Positions 41,615-51,176 of a stretch of 64,000 nucleotides of DNA are shown piece by piece. The notes under the pieces were generated by a model. That model was given only the letters and a program-made list of their open reading frames with translations. It ran no database searches and had not been told where the DNA came from. The translations under genes and the position numbers were made by a program. The DNA lies in NCBI GenBank assembly GCA_015058575.1, contig SVBZ01000048.1, positions 1 through 64,000 on the forward strand, read 5' to 3'. This stretch comes from Pseudoselenomonas ruminantium. GTDB taxonomy: Bacteria > Bacillota > Negativicutes > Selenomonadales > Selenomonadaceae. How positions within the stretch are numbered: position 1 is the stretch's first letter; each line of letters begins with the position of its first letter.

Positions 41615-42946
41615 ATGAGCAAACCAATCGTGGCCATTGTCGGCCGTCCGAATGTCGGCAAATCCACCTTGTTCAATCAGATTGGCAAGAAGCGCGTGTC
41701 TATCGTTGACGATATGCCGGGCGTGACGCGTGACCGCATCTATCTTGATGCTGAGTGGCTCAACCATGAGTTTACAATGATCGATACGGGCGGTATCGAG
41801 CTTGATGAGAGTAATCATATCCTTAAATCCATGCGCGATCAGGCACAAATCGCCATGGAAGAGGCTGATGTCATCCTGTTCCTTGTCGATGGCAGGGCCG
41901 GTCTGACGACGGCAGATGAAGAAGTCGCTAAAATCCTGCGCAGCACGAAAAAGCCGGTCATCCTTGGGGTCAACAAGATTGACAGTCCGCAGCTCGAGAT
42001 GAATTCCTATGAGTTTTACAATCTCGGCCTGGGCGATCCGATTCCATTATCGGCATCGAATGCCATGAACCTTGGCGATCTGCTCGATGCGATTGTCGCG
42101 GCTTTCCCGGAGCATGAAATCGAGGACAAGGATGAAGATGAGATCAGCATCGCGGTCATCGGCCGCCCGAATGTCGGCAAGTCCTCGATCGTCAATCAGC
42201 TGCTCGGCGAAGAACGCGTCATCGTCAGCGATATGGCTGGTACGACGCGCGATGCCATCGATACGCATTTTGTCAAGGATGGCATGAAATTCATGCTGAT
42301 CGATACGGCTGGCATGCGCCGCCGCGGCAAGATCGATGAGCCGGTCGAGCGCTACAGTGTCATGCGATCGCTGCGCGCCATCGATCGTGCGGATGTTGTC
42401 TTGATGATGATTGACGCTTCGGAAGGCATCACGGAACAGGACAAGAAGATTGCCGGCTATGCACATGAGTCAGGCCGTGGCGTCGTCATTGTCGTCAACA
42501 AATGGGATATCTATCCGAACAAGGATGACAAGTCAACGCTTCGCTTTACCGAAGAGCTGCGCGAGGAAATCGGCTTTTTGCAGTATGCACCGGTGCTTTA
42601 TGCTTCAGCGCTTACGGGCCAGCGCGTCGGCCGCGTGACGGAACTTGTCAAGTATGTTGCTGAGCAGCAGTCGATGCGCATCAAGACAAGCGTTTTAAAT
42701 GAGCTGATCCGCGATGCGGTATCTATCAATCCGCCGCCGATGCATCGTGGCCGCCGGCTGAAGATCCTGTTCATGACACAGGCTGATGTCAAGCCGCCGA
42801 AATTCATCATCTTTGTCAATGACCCGGAGCTTATGCATTTCTCGTACCTGCGCTTCATCGAGAACCGCCTGCGTGAAATGTACGGATTTGAGGGGACGCC
42901 GCTGCGACTGATCGTGCGTGCGCGTGATGAGGAGGACGAGTATTGA
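41615..42946 (+). CDS. der: Ribosome biogenesis GTPase Der (EngA)
   Basis: A 443-residue double-GTPase needed for 50S subunit assembly. Two G domains: VGRPNVGKSTLFNQIGKK/DTGG/NKID and IGRPNVGKSSIVNQLLGE/DTAGMRRRGK/NKWD, then the KH-like domain. GAAAGAAGG lies upstream of the ATG. The stop TGA overlaps the plsY ATG by one base, so the two are coupled. Confidence 0.97.
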   Translation: MSKPIVAIVGRPNVGKSTLFNQIGKKRVSIVDDMPGVTRDRIYLDAEWLNHEFTMIDTGGIELDESNHILKSMRDQAQIAMEEADVILFLVDGRAGLTTADEEVAKILRSTKKPVILGVNKIDSPQLEMNSYEFYNLGLGDPIPLSASNAMNLGDLLDAIVAAFPEHEIEDKDEDEISIAVIGRPNVGKSSIVNQLLGEERVIVSDMAGTTRDAIDTHFVKDGMKFMLIDTAGMRRRGKIDEPVERYSVMRSLRAIDRADVVLMMIDASEGITEQDKKIAGYAHESGRGVVIVVNKWDIYPNKDDKSTLRFTEELREEIGFLQYAPVLYASALTGQRVGRVTELVKYVAEQQSMRIKTSVLNELIRDAVSINPPPMHRGRRLKILFMTQADVKPPKFIIFVNDPELMHFSYLRFIENRLREMYGFEGTPLRLIVRARDEEDEY

Positions 42947-43542
42947 TGGAGAATATGGCAATAGCTTGTCTCGTGGCGTATCTGCTTGGCTCGATCCCGA
43001 ATGGCCTTGTCTTTGGCAAGCTGATTTGGCACGTTGATTTGCGTGAGCATGGCAGTCATAACATCGGCGCGACAAATGCCTGGCGTACGCTGGGCAAGGG
43101 GCCGGGATTCCTGATTTTCCTGCTGGATTTCTTGAAGGGGGCGCTGAGCGTCTGGCTCGGTTCGCTGCTTGTGGGCACGCCGCTGGCGATGGTGCTGGCC
43201 GGTGTCCTGGCGATCGTTGGCCATTCGTGTTCGCTGTTCTTGAAGTTCAAGGGTGGCAAGGGCGTAGCTACAGGTCTCGGTGTCATTGTCATGATGATGC
43301 CGTTGCCAGCGCTTATCGTCTTTCTGGTTTGGCTGGCTATTGTCAAGATCAGCGGCTATGTCTCACTGGGATCGATTGTTGCCGCCGCCTTGGTGCCGAT
43401 CCTGGCCTGGCAGTCCGGTTACCCGCTGGAGTACATCGGCTTTGGTGTGCTGGCAGCAGCTTTCATCATCATTCGCCATCATGCGAATATTGCTCGTCTG
43501 CTGCATGGAACCGAAAGTAAGATCAAGGCTGGACATCGTTGA
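42946..43542 (+). CDS. plsY: Glycerol-3-phosphate acyltransferase PlsY
   Basis: A 198-residue membrane acyltransferase using acyl-phosphate to acylate glycerol-3-phosphate. Motifs: AYLLGSIPNGLVFG, the GSHNIGATNAWRTLG loop, and FKGGKGVATGLG. Five hydrophobic segments. The ATG at 42946 overlaps the der stop; GAGGAGG lies ten bases upstream. Together with plsC (37470) it supplies phosphatidic acid synthesis in this window. Confidence 0.95.
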   Translation: MENMAIACLVAYLLGSIPNGLVFGKLIWHVDLREHGSHNIGATNAWRTLGKGPGFLIFLLDFLKGALSVWLGSLLVGTPLAMVLAGVLAIVGHSCSLFLKFKGGKGVATGLGVIVMMMPLPALIVFLVWLAIVKISGYVSLGSIVAAALVPILAWQSGYPLEYIGFGVLAAAFIIIRHHANIARLLHGTESKIKAGHR

Positions 43543-43567
43543 CACTTTTTACAACAATTTTTATAAA
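43539..43567 (+). promoter_or_regulatory. Promoter P1 upstream of the threonine genes
   Basis: TTGACA (43539-43544), 17-bp spacer, TATAAA (43562-43567). It overlaps the stop codon of plsY and would give a leader of about 110 bases to the ACT gene. Confidence 0.6.
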
Positions 43568-43612
43568 AATGTATGAGTTTTACAAGTGCGATGGACATTT
43601 GTAAAAAATATA

Positions 43613-43642
43613 TTGGCAAACGTCCACGACTTGTGGTATACT
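43613..43642 (+). promoter_or_regulatory. Promoter P2 upstream of the threonine genes
   Basis: TTGGCA (43613-43618), 18-bp spacer, TATACT (43637-43642) preceded by TGTGG (extended -10). A second start closer to the ACT-hom-thrB operon. Confidence 0.65.
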
Positions 43643-43683
43643 ATCTTTTGTCAGTAGAAATATATCCATTGGAGGCGTAATAT

Positions 43684-44130
43684 ATGAATAATCAAAAGAG
43701 CGGATTCTTCCTTGTACGCGAGGAAATCCTTCCAGAGGCCATCAAGAAGACCATCAAAGTCAAAGAGATGCTCAAACGCGGTGATGCTCGTACGATTAAC
43801 GAAGCCGTGGAAAAAATGGAGCTGTCACGCAGTGCGTATTATAAATATAAAGACTATGTATTCCCGTTCTATGAGGCAAGCCAGAATAAGATTGTCACGT
43901 TGACATTCCTGCTGGAACATAAGAAGGGCGTGCTTTCGAGTGTGCTCAATACGATTTCGTCGGATTCGGGCAGCATCATGACCATTAACCAGGGCATTCC
44001 GCTTCAGGGCGTAGCCAATGCTACGGTCTCGATCGAGACGGCCAACCTCAGCGTAGATCTTGAGGCACTTTTGGACAAGTTGCGCATGGTTGATGGTGTG
44101 AAGCGTCTGGAAGTTCTGGGACAGGCTTAA
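43684..44130 (+). CDS. UPF0735/PheB-type ACT domain protein
   Basis: A 148-residue protein with an N-terminal helix-turn-helix-like region (RTINEAVEKMELSRSAYYKY) and a C-terminal ACT domain (IVTLTFLLEHKKGVLSSVLN, MTINQGIPLQG). It matches the UPF0735 family, often next to hom or pheA in Bacillota. ACT domains bind amino acids, so it may sense threonine or another product of the hom pathway and regulate the operon. GGAGG precedes the ATG. hom starts 22 bases downstream. Confidence 0.88.
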   Translation: MNNQKSGFFLVREEILPEAIKKTIKVKEMLKRGDARTINEAVEKMELSRSAYYKYKDYVFPFYEASQNKIVTLTFLLEHKKGVLSSVLNTISSDSGSIMTINQGIPLQGVANATVSIETANLSVDLEALLDKLRMVDGVKRLEVLGQA

Positions 44131-44152
44131 AGCGAAAAGGAGGTGCGCCGAT

Positions 44153-45451
44153 ATGGAAAAAGTGATTCGTGTAGGTTTACTAGGAGCTGGTACCGTTGGC
44201 TCTGGTGTCATTCAAGTACTGGAGATGAACCGGCGGCAGATTACCGAGCGCGTCGGCGCACAAATCCAGCTGAAGACTGTCTTGGTGCGCAATCTGGCGA
44301 AGAAACGTCCGCAGCTTGAGGGCTTTGTGCTCACGGACAATATCGATGATATCGTGAACGATGAAGAAATCGATGTCGTTGTCGAGCTCATGGGCGGTCT
44401 TGAGCCGGCACGTGAGTATATGCTCAAGGCCATGGAGCACGGCAAGAGCGTCGTGACGGCCAATAAGGACGTTGTGGCGCAGTTTGGCAAGGAAATGTTT
44501 GCCATGGCCGAAAAACATGATGTCGATTTCATGTTTGAGGCCAGTGTCGGTGGCGGCATCCCGATCATCACGCCACTCAAGCAGTGTCTGACAGCCAATC
44601 GGATTACGGAAATCATGGGCATTGTCAATGGCACTACCAACTACATGCTCACGAAGATGACCGAGTGCGGCAGTGATTACGAGGAAGTGCTCAAAGAAGC
44701 ACAGGCCAAGGGCTATGCTGAGGCGAATCCTTCGGCTGATGTCGATGGCCTCGATGCTGCGCGCAAGGCGGCAATCCTTGCTTCGCTCGCGTTCAATACG
44801 CGTGTGGAGCTCAAGGACGTATCAGTCGAAGGCATCACGAAAATCACGCCGGATGATATCGAGTATGCGCGTAATCTTGGCTATGTCGTCAAGCTGCTGG
44901 CGGTTGGCAAGGATTCGGATGCACATGGTGTCGATGTCCGCGTCCATCCGGTGTTCCTGCCCAAGGAACATCCGCTGGCGGCAGTCAACGGTGTATTCAA
45001 TGCCATCTTTGTCCGCGGCAATGCGATTGGCGAGGCGATGTTCTACGGACAAGGAGCCGGTTCGCTGCCGACAGCATCTGCGGTTGTTGCCGATATCATT
45101 GCTGTTGCACGCGATACGATCCATGAGACATTTGGGCGTGTGCGCTGCACCTGCTATGAGCAGAAGCGCCTTTGCCCGTTGGATGAGACAGAGTCTTCTT
45201 ACTATGTACGTCTGCTTGTGGATGATAAGCCGGGCGTTCTCGGCCTTATAGCAACGGCTTTTGGTGATGCAGGTGTCAGTCTCAAATCGGTCATCCAGAC
45301 ACAGCGCAACATCGTCGATCATGCCGAAATCGTGGCTATCACGCATACGGTCCGCCATGCAAGCATCCAGGCAGCTCTGCAGGAGCTCAAGGGAATGCCG
45401 GTCGTTGATGAGATTCGCAATGTCATTCGTGTAGAGAAGGAGCAGGTTTGA
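44153..45451 (+). CDS. hom: Homoserine dehydrogenase
   Basis: A 432-residue enzyme reducing aspartate semialdehyde to homoserine: Rossmann GLLGAGTVGSGVIQVL, SVVTANKDVVAQFGKEMF, the EASVGGGIPIITPL loop, MGIVNGTTNYMLTKM and YAEANPSADVDGLDAARK (catalytic Lys/Asp region), then a C-terminal ACT domain (YYVRLLVDDKPGVLGLIATA) for feedback by threonine. AAGGAGG lies just upstream. Its TGA overlaps the thrB ATG by one base. Confidence 0.97.
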   Translation: MEKVIRVGLLGAGTVGSGVIQVLEMNRRQITERVGAQIQLKTVLVRNLAKKRPQLEGFVLTDNIDDIVNDEEIDVVVELMGGLEPAREYMLKAMEHGKSVVTANKDVVAQFGKEMFAMAEKHDVDFMFEASVGGGIPIITPLKQCLTANRITEIMGIVNGTTNYMLTKMTECGSDYEEVLKEAQAKGYAEANPSADVDGLDAARKAAILASLAFNTRVELKDVSVEGITKITPDDIEYARNLGYVVKLLAVGKDSDAHGVDVRVHPVFLPKEHPLAAVNGVFNAIFVRGNAIGEAMFYGQGAGSLPTASAVVADIIAVARDTIHETFGRVRCTCYEQKRLCPLDETESSYYVRLLVDDKPGVLGLIATAFGDAGVSLKSVIQTQRNIVDHAEIVAITHTVRHASIQAALQELKGMPVVDEIRNVIRVEKEQV

Positions 45452-46383
45452 TGTCTTTTGCAGATCATACGATAAAAGTCCGTGTTCCGGGAACGAGTGC
45501 CAATTGCGGCCCGGGCTTTGATGCGATTGGACTGGCCTGCACGGTCTACAATGATCTCGAGCTCACGCTCAAGAAAGAGGCGGGGGTCAGGATTACGATA
45601 AGTGGCGAAGGTGCCGCCAACATTCCCTGCGATGGACGCAACATCGTCTGGCGGTCGGTGCAGTATCTGCTGCGCAAGGCGGGCCTTCTCGACCAATATC
45701 CCGGTGCAGTCATCCATATGGAAAACAACGTGCCATTATCGCGAGGACTCGGCAGCAGTGCCACGGCAATTGTCGCTGGCCTCAAGGCTGCCAATGTGTT
45801 GATCGGCAATCGCTTCAACCGGCGGGAACTGCTGCAGTTTGCTACGGATATCGAGGGACACCCCGATAATGTAGCGCCGGCAATCTTTGGCGGGTTTACG
45901 GTCAGCACTGTGACGCGTGGTGATGTGGAATGCTTTTCGTTTTTGCCGAAATTCCGCATGAAGCTCATCGTAGCCGTGCCGGATTTCCCGCTGTCGACGC
46001 GCAAGGCGCGCGCTGTACTGCCGGCACAGGTGCCGATGGCCGATGCCGTGAACAATATCGGCCGGGCCGCGATGCTCGTGGCAGCGCTTTGCAAAGGGAA
46101 CGAAAAGTTCCTGCGCAACGTGTTTGACGATGCCCTTCATCAGCCGTATCGCGCCAAGCTGATTCCGGGCATGTATGATGTCTTTGCAGCTGCCCGCAAG
46201 GCGGGGGCGCTAGGGGCTAACCTCAGTGGTGCCGGTCCGTGCCTGATTGCCTATACACTGGAGCGTCGTCACTGTGAAAAAGCGGTGGGGGAGGCTATGA
46301 AGGCTGCTTTCCGCCAGCACGATGTGAATGCCAGGATCCTTATTATGGATCTTGATACGCGTGGTGCACATATCGTAAAATAA
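45451..46383 (+). CDS. thrB: Homoserine kinase
   Basis: A 310-residue GHMP kinase: VRVPGTSANCGPGFDAIGLA at the N-terminus, ATP-binding PLSRGLGSSATAIVAGL, and the C-terminal ALGANLSGAGPCLIAYT. It phosphorylates homoserine for threonine synthesis. The ATG at 45451 is preferred to a TTG three bases earlier because AAGGAG is 10-11 bases upstream. Last gene of the operon, followed by a terminator. Threonine synthase is not in the window. Confidence 0.95.
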   Translation: MSFADHTIKVRVPGTSANCGPGFDAIGLACTVYNDLELTLKKEAGVRITISGEGAANIPCDGRNIVWRSVQYLLRKAGLLDQYPGAVIHMENNVPLSRGLGSSATAIVAGLKAANVLIGNRFNRRELLQFATDIEGHPDNVAPAIFGGFTVSTVTRGDVECFSFLPKFRMKLIVAVPDFPLSTRKARAVLPAQVPMADAVNNIGRAAMLVAALCKGNEKFLRNVFDDALHQPYRAKLIPGMYDVFAAARKAGALGANLSGAGPCLIAYTLERRHCEKAVGEAMKAAFRQHDVNARILIMDLDTRGAHIVK

Positions 46384-46394
46384 GGCATATATGG

Positions 46395-46425
46395 ACACCT
46401 TCTCCTGCGGGAGAAGGTGTTTTTG
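46395..46425 (+). terminator. Terminator of the hom-thrB operon
   Basis: ACACCTTCTCC (46395-46405) pairs with GGAGAAGGTGT (46410-46420) with a 4-base loop and a T run. Confidence 0.9.
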
Positions 46426-46473
46426 CCGATATAGGAAAATCCATGATTCGATTGCAGGAGTAAGGGAAACACG

Positions 46474-47715
46474 ATGAAGGAACAAGAATTTGCCTTGCGG
46501 CTAAGGGCTGCCGGTGCGCGGGTATTTTTAGTCGGTGGCTGGGTGCGTGACTACGTGCGCGGTGTTACGCCGCATGACAAGGATTATATGGTATCTGGTA
46601 TCAGCGAGCAGGATTTTACGGCGCTTTTGCCTGAGGCAGTCAAGGTGGGGAAATCTTTTCCGGTTTATCTGGTGACGATCGACGGCCGGAAATCCGAGGT
46701 GGCCTTTGCGCGTACGGAACGCAAGACCGGCAGTGGCTATAATGGCTTTACCGTTGATTATAATCCGGCGGTGACGGTTGAGGAGGATCTATACCGCCGC
46801 GATACGACCATGAACAGTCTGGCCATGGAACTGCCGCAGGGAGAGATCATCGATCTGTATGGTGGCATAGCGGACATCCGGCAGCAGTGCATTCGTGCGG
46901 TATCCAGGCATTTCTGTGAAGATCCTGTGCGGGCTTTGCGGGCTGCGCGGCAGGCAGCAGAATTTTGCTTTGCCATCAGCGATGATACGTATGCGTTGAT
47001 GGCCGCCTGCCGGGAAGAGCTTCGCGCAGAGCCGGCAGAACGAGTGCTGGCTGAATTGCGGCGGGCCTTGCAGGCACCGAAACCATCTGTGTATTTTCGC
47101 AGTCTTGCGCGTGCGGGTCTGCTGGCGGCAGTTTTCCCGGAGCTGGCCGCATTGATGGGGAAGACACAGCCTGTGGTGTTCCATCCCGAGGGTGATGCCT
47201 TTGCGCATACGATGCTGGTGGTCGATACCGTGGCGGCGGAAACGGATTCGCTGCTGGCAAGGTTCGCAGGTCTCGTGCATGACTTGGGCAAGGGGCAGAC
47301 GCCCAAGGAAATGGAGCCGCATCATTACGGGCATGAAGCGCGCGGCCTTGCGGTACTCAAGGCTTGGAATGCGCGCATGACATTGCCCAGGGAGTGGCTG
47401 CAAGGAGGATTGTTCGTGATTGCCCAGCATATGCGGGCTCCGCGCATCGGCAAGCCGGCCAAGATTGTCGATTTGCTGCTGGCGGTAGACAAAAGCTGCC
47501 TGAGCTGGCCAGAGTTCAACGCGGTAATCCGTGCCGATCATCATAGCTTGCCGTGGTATCTGGAGCAGGCGCCGGCAATTGTCCAGCGGCTCAAGCGTGT
47601 GAGTGGCCGCGATTGTCCGGCTGGCATGACTGGCCCGCGGGTGGGCGAATGGATACGGAATCAGCAGATTAAACTTTATCAAAATATCTTGATTGGTTCG
47701 GATTGTATCGATTAG
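46474..47715 (+). CDS. cca: CCA-adding tRNA nucleotidyltransferase with HD domain
   Basis: A 413-residue class II nucleotidyltransferase: VFLVGGWVRDYVRG, catalytic acidic pair in PHDKDYMVSG, RRDTTMNSLAMEL, the helical region DPVRALRAARQAAEF, and a C-terminal HD domain (HTMLVVDTVAAETD, LVHDLGKGQTP). It adds or repairs the tRNA 3' CCA end; the HD domain gives phosphohydrolase activity in E. coli-type enzymes. Because the tRNAs in this window encode CCA, repair is the likelier role here. Confidence 0.9.
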   Translation: MKEQEFALRLRAAGARVFLVGGWVRDYVRGVTPHDKDYMVSGISEQDFTALLPEAVKVGKSFPVYLVTIDGRKSEVAFARTERKTGSGYNGFTVDYNPAVTVEEDLYRRDTTMNSLAMELPQGEIIDLYGGIADIRQQCIRAVSRHFCEDPVRALRAARQAAEFCFAISDDTYALMAACREELRAEPAERVLAELRRALQAPKPSVYFRSLARAGLLAAVFPELAALMGKTQPVVFHPEGDAFAHTMLVVDTVAAETDSLLARFAGLVHDLGKGQTPKEMEPHHYGHEARGLAVLKAWNARMTLPREWLQGGLFVIAQHMRAPRIGKPAKIVDLLLAVDKSCLSWPEFNAVIRADHHSLPWYLEQAPAIVQRLKRVSGRDCPAGMTGPRVGEWIRNQQIKLYQNILIGSDCID

Positions 47716-47717
47716 AG

Positions 47718-47746
47718 TTGCCAAATTTTCAAAAAGTCGCTATAAT
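47718..47746 (+). promoter_or_regulatory. Promoter of the gamma-carbonic anhydrase-like gene
   Basis: TTGCCA (47718-47723), 17-bp spacer, TATAAT (47741-47746), directly after the cca stop. A small GACG/CGTC hairpin lies in the leader. Confidence 0.75.
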
Positions 47747-47807
47747 TAAGATAATAGATGACGCAAAGACGTCAGTCGATAGGGAGATACTGAGGAGGCG
47801 GCAATCC

Positions 47808-48326
47808 ATGAGCTACATCATTCCGTATAAATCGGTGGCACCAAAAATCGATCCAAGTGTGTTTCTAGCTCCGACGGCTACGGTAGCCGGTGATGTCGAA
47901 ATCGGCGAAGGGGCAAGTATCTGGTTCAATGTCGTGATTCGCGGAGATTTCCAGCCGATCCGGATTGGCAAGAATACCAATGTGCAGGACAATGCTGTGA
48001 TTCATGTCATGGCGAATGTTCCCACGGAAATCGGCGATGAGGTCACGATCGGGCACAATGCGATTATCCATGCGCGCAAGATCGGCAACAACTGTTTGGT
48101 GGGCATGGGATCGATTCTGCTAGGGTATACAGAGATCGGCGACAATGTCGTGATTGGCGCGGGGACGATGATTACGCAGCATAAGAAGATTCCGAGCAAT
48201 TCGCTCGTTTACGGCAATCCGGCGCAGATCATCCGTGCGCTGCGCGAGGACGAAATCGAGGCATTGCATGATTCCGCGCTCGACTATCGCAAGGTGGCAG
48301 AAAAATACAAGGCAGAATTGCTTTGA
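47808..48326 (+). CDS. Gamma-carbonic anhydrase family protein
   Basis: A 172-residue left-handed beta-helix protein built of hexapeptide repeats (VFLAPTATVAGDVEIGEGAS, IGKNTNVQDNAVIHV, IGDEVTIGHNAIIHARKIGN). Three histidines are placed as in gamma-carbonic anhydrases (VIHVMA, IGHNAIIHA). Related proteins (YrdA, PaaY, CaiE) often lack proven activity. The ATG at 47808 follows GAGGAGGCGG; an upstream frame extending into cca is spurious. Confidence 0.9.
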   Translation: MSYIIPYKSVAPKIDPSVFLAPTATVAGDVEIGEGASIWFNVVIRGDFQPIRIGKNTNVQDNAVIHVMANVPTEIGDEVTIGHNAIIHARKIGNNCLVGMGSILLGYTEIGDNVVIGAGTMITQHKKIPSNSLVYGNPAQIIRALREDEIEALHDSALDYRKVAEKYKAELL

Positions 48327-48369
48327 TTATTTTTAATAGTTCTATACTTAGGCAAGGGGATTTGTTTCA

Positions 48370-48807
48370 ATGGAAAAAACACTCGTACTTATCAAACCGG
48401 ATGCATTTAGCAAGCATTACAGCGGAGATATCATCAAACGTTACGAGCAGGAAGGCTTCCGCATCGTGGCAATGAAACTGCTCAAGATGGATGAGCGTCT
48501 GGCTTCTATCCATTATGAGGAGCATATCGGCCGTCCGTATTATAACGATCTCGTGAGCTTTATGACATCGGCACCGCTGATTGCTCTGGTCCTCGAAGGG
48601 GAGGATGCCATTGCCCGCGTTCGCAAGCTGCATGGCAAGACGAATCCGGCTGAGGCCGAGGAAGGTACGATTCGCAAGCAGTTTGCTGCCAGTGGCAGCC
48701 GCAATGCGGTCCATGCGTCAGACAGCGTTGCGAATGCTATCCGTGAGATCCATATCTTTTTCAATGAAACGGAAATCCTTGACGGACAGTATCATGTCAA
48801 AGAGTAA
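48370..48807 (+). CDS. ndk: Nucleoside diphosphate kinase
   Basis: A 145-residue NDK with KTLVLIKPDAFSK, RPYYNDLVSFMTSAPLIALV, GEDAIARVRKLHGKTNPAEA and the phospho-histidine motif NAVHASDS near residue 115. It equalises NTP and dNTP pools. AAGGGG lies before the ATG and a strong terminator follows. Confidence 0.96.
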   Translation: MEKTLVLIKPDAFSKHYSGDIIKRYEQEGFRIVAMKLLKMDERLASIHYEEHIGRPYYNDLVSFMTSAPLIALVLEGEDAIARVRKLHGKTNPAEAEEGTIRKQFAASGSRNAVHASDSVANAIREIHIFFNETEILDGQYHVKE

Positions 48808-48820
48808 GTTGCGATAAAGC

Positions 48821-48862
48821 AAAGAAAAAGACTTCAGGTTACGGCCTGAGGTCTTTTTCTTT
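48821..48862. terminator. Terminator of ndk
   Basis: AAAGAAAAAGAC (48821-48832) plus TCAGG pairs with CCTGA plus GTCTTTTTCTTT, ending at 48862. Confidence 0.9.
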
Positions 48863-48974
48863 GCCGTAAGTAAGGAGAATAACAGTGTTTGCCGGGAAAA
48901 TATAGCAGCGGCAGCAGGATATTATAAATTTTCGGAGAATACAGATAATATCATAACAATAGGAGGGAATGTCA

Positions 48975-51038
48975 ATGAAGAACTATAAGAGTACCAATAT
49001 CCGCAATGTTGCTGTCGTGGGGCATGGGAAAACGGGCAAGACAAGTCTTCTCGATGCGTGCCTATTCAATACGGAAGCCGTAAAACGTCTTGGAAGTGTT
49101 GAGGATAACACGAGCGCTTTGGACTATGAGCCGGAAGAGACGAAACGCGGTATGACGGTCAGCCTGAAACTGGCGGCCTGCGAATGGCGGGACTTCAAGC
49201 TCAATTTCATTGACACGCCAGGCTACCCGGATTTCGTCGGCGAGGTAAAGGATGCGATGGCGGCAGCTGATAGTGCGTTGATTGTCATTTCCGCTTCCTC
49301 GGGTATCAAATCCGGTACGGAGAATGCATGGTACTATGCAGAGGAAAACGAGCTGCCACGGGCATTCTTTATCAACAAAATGGACCGTGAACATGCAGAT
49401 TTTGAAGGGGTTGTCGAAGAGCTGCGCGTGCGTTTCGGTGATGGTGTCGTCCCCATCCAGCTGCCAATCGGCAAAGAGGCAGCGTTCCAGGGTGTCGTGG
49501 ATTTGCTTTCGCTGCATATGAAGATCGTTACGCATGATAAGGAAGTCATCAAGGACGATGTGCCCGAATACATGGCGGCAGAGGTCGAGCAGGCGCGGCA
49601 GAAAATGATCGAGGCGATTTCTGAGTTCAACGATGAGCTGCTGGAGAAATATATCGAGGGGGCAGATATCACTGAGGTCGAGATTGCGGCGGCACTCATT
49701 GAAGGCATCCAGGCTGGCAAGATTTTCCCGGTATTCTGTGGCTCTGCAAAACAAAACATCGGCATGCGCAAGCTGATGAATGGCATTGTCGAGTACATGC
49801 CGACGCCGTATTTCAAGGTATCGATCGGTCTTGACCCCGTGAGCGGTGAGCTAAAGGAACGCCATACGGAGGATGCGTTCTCGGCGCAGGTATTCAAGAC
49901 CATTGTCGATCCATTTGTCGGGCGCCAGAGTTTTATCCGCATCTTGTCCGGCGATATGCGCGGGGATATTTCATACTTCCATCCCAATAAGGAAAACGAG
50001 GAGCGTATCGGCACCTTATTTACACTGCAGGGCAAAGTACAGCATAATCTGAATCAGGTGGCAGCGGGTGATATTGTCGTGACGACGAAGCTGCAGCAGG
50101 TCAAGACTGGTGACACGCTTTGCGATAAAAATGACGCGATCCAATATGAAGCGATTGCCTATCCTGAGGCGATGCTGGAGATGGCGGCTTCGGCGCATAA
50201 AAAAGGCGAAGAGGATAAGGTTTTTGGTGCTCTGGCCAAGCAACAGGATGAAGATCCGACGATCCTGGTGAGCAAAAACAAAGAAACAGGAGAAACGCTT
50301 GTCCGTGGTGTCGGTGAGGTTCATCTAGAGATTTTAGCCGAGAAGCTCAAGCGTAAATTCGGGGCGGAGCTTGCGCTAAGCAAGCCGCGGATTCCCTATC
50401 GTGAGACAATCCGCCAGAGTGTCAAGGTACAGGGACGTCACAAGAAGCAGAGTGGCGGTCATGGGCAGTTCGGTGATGTCTGGCTCGAAATCGGGCCGCG
50501 TGAGGCAGGCTCAGGTAATGAATTTACCGAGACGATATTTGGCGGCAGCGTGCCGAAGCAATATATCCCTGCTGTCGAGAAGGGAACGGCAGAAACGCTG
50601 GCGCAGGGCGTGCTGGCAGGTTTCCCTGTCGTGGATGTCAAGGTCAACCTTTACGATGGTTCGTATCATCCTGTCGATTCGTCAGAGGCGGCGTTTAAGA
50701 CAGCAGCGGCTCTGGCCATCCGCAAGGGCGTTATGGAAGCAAGACCGATACTGCTCGAACCGATTGAGACCATCAAGGTTTTGACGCCCGAGTATTATCT
50801 CGGCGATGTCATGGGCAGGCTTAACAGCAAGCGCGCGCATGTACTCGGGGTTGACAGCAAGGATCGCGACATGAGTGAGATCCAGGCGTTGATCCCGCTG
50901 GCAGAGCTTTACAAATTTGCGACCGATTTGCGTTCGCTGACCCAGGGCCGCGGTTCGTATCAGTTGGAGTTTGCCCGCTATGAGCCAGTGCCCGAGCGGG
51001 CAGCGGCAGAAATAATTGCCGAAGCCCAGGCACGGTAG
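48975..51038 (+). CDS. EF-G-like translation GTPase (FusA2 type)
   Basis: A 687-residue EF-G paralogue: G domain with VVGHGKTGKTSLLD (residues about 15-28), the DTPGYPDF motif and INKMDREHADF, followed by domains II-V (GVGEVHLEILAEKLKRKFG; AELYKFATDLRSLTQGRGSY). The P-loop differs from the AHIDAGKTT of canonical EF-G, which marks the FusA2 subgroup whose exact ribosome role is uncertain. The ATG at 48975 fits AGGAGGG at 48961-48967; the ATG at 48969 is too close. Monocistronic. Confidence 0.9.
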   Translation: MKNYKSTNIRNVAVVGHGKTGKTSLLDACLFNTEAVKRLGSVEDNTSALDYEPEETKRGMTVSLKLAACEWRDFKLNFIDTPGYPDFVGEVKDAMAAADSALIVISASSGIKSGTENAWYYAEENELPRAFFINKMDREHADFEGVVEELRVRFGDGVVPIQLPIGKEAAFQGVVDLLSLHMKIVTHDKEVIKDDVPEYMAAEVEQARQKMIEAISEFNDELLEKYIEGADITEVEIAAALIEGIQAGKIFPVFCGSAKQNIGMRKLMNGIVEYMPTPYFKVSIGLDPVSGELKERHTEDAFSAQVFKTIVDPFVGRQSFIRILSGDMRGDISYFHPNKENEERIGTLFTLQGKVQHNLNQVAAGDIVVTTKLQQVKTGDTLCDKNDAIQYEAIAYPEAMLEMAASAHKKGEEDKVFGALAKQQDEDPTILVSKNKETGETLVRGVGEVHLEILAEKLKRKFGAELALSKPRIPYRETIRQSVKVQGRHKKQSGGHGQFGDVWLEIGPREAGSGNEFTETIFGGSVPKQYIPAVEKGTAETLAQGVLAGFPVVDVKVNLYDGSYHPVDSSEAAFKTAAALAIRKGVMEARPILLEPIETIKVLTPEYYLGDVMGRLNSKRAHVLGVDSKDRDMSEIQALIPLAELYKFATDLRSLTQGRGSYQLEFARYEPVPERAAAEIIAEAQAR

Positions 51039-51056
51039 TTATATGTGTTAGTCTTA

Positions 51057-51086
51057 GGGCCTTTCCCCTCGCGGAAAGGCCCTTTT
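51057..51086 (+). terminator. Terminator of the EF-G-like gene
   Basis: GGGCCTTTCC (51057-51066) pairs with GGAAAGGCCC (51073-51082) followed by TTTT. Confidence 0.9.
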
Positions 51087-51176
51087 CACTTGCAAACATG
51101 GGGTAAAGATGTTAAGCTAATAAGGTAATTGCTGCCGTGGCTACGGCAAAAAAACAAAGAAAAGAGATAGTGTATT

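Noticed and set aside
47747..47807. Leader of the carbonic anhydrase-like gene as a possible riboswitch
   Set aside because: Only a 4-bp GACG/CGTC hairpin is visible; no known riboswitch consensus was recognised.
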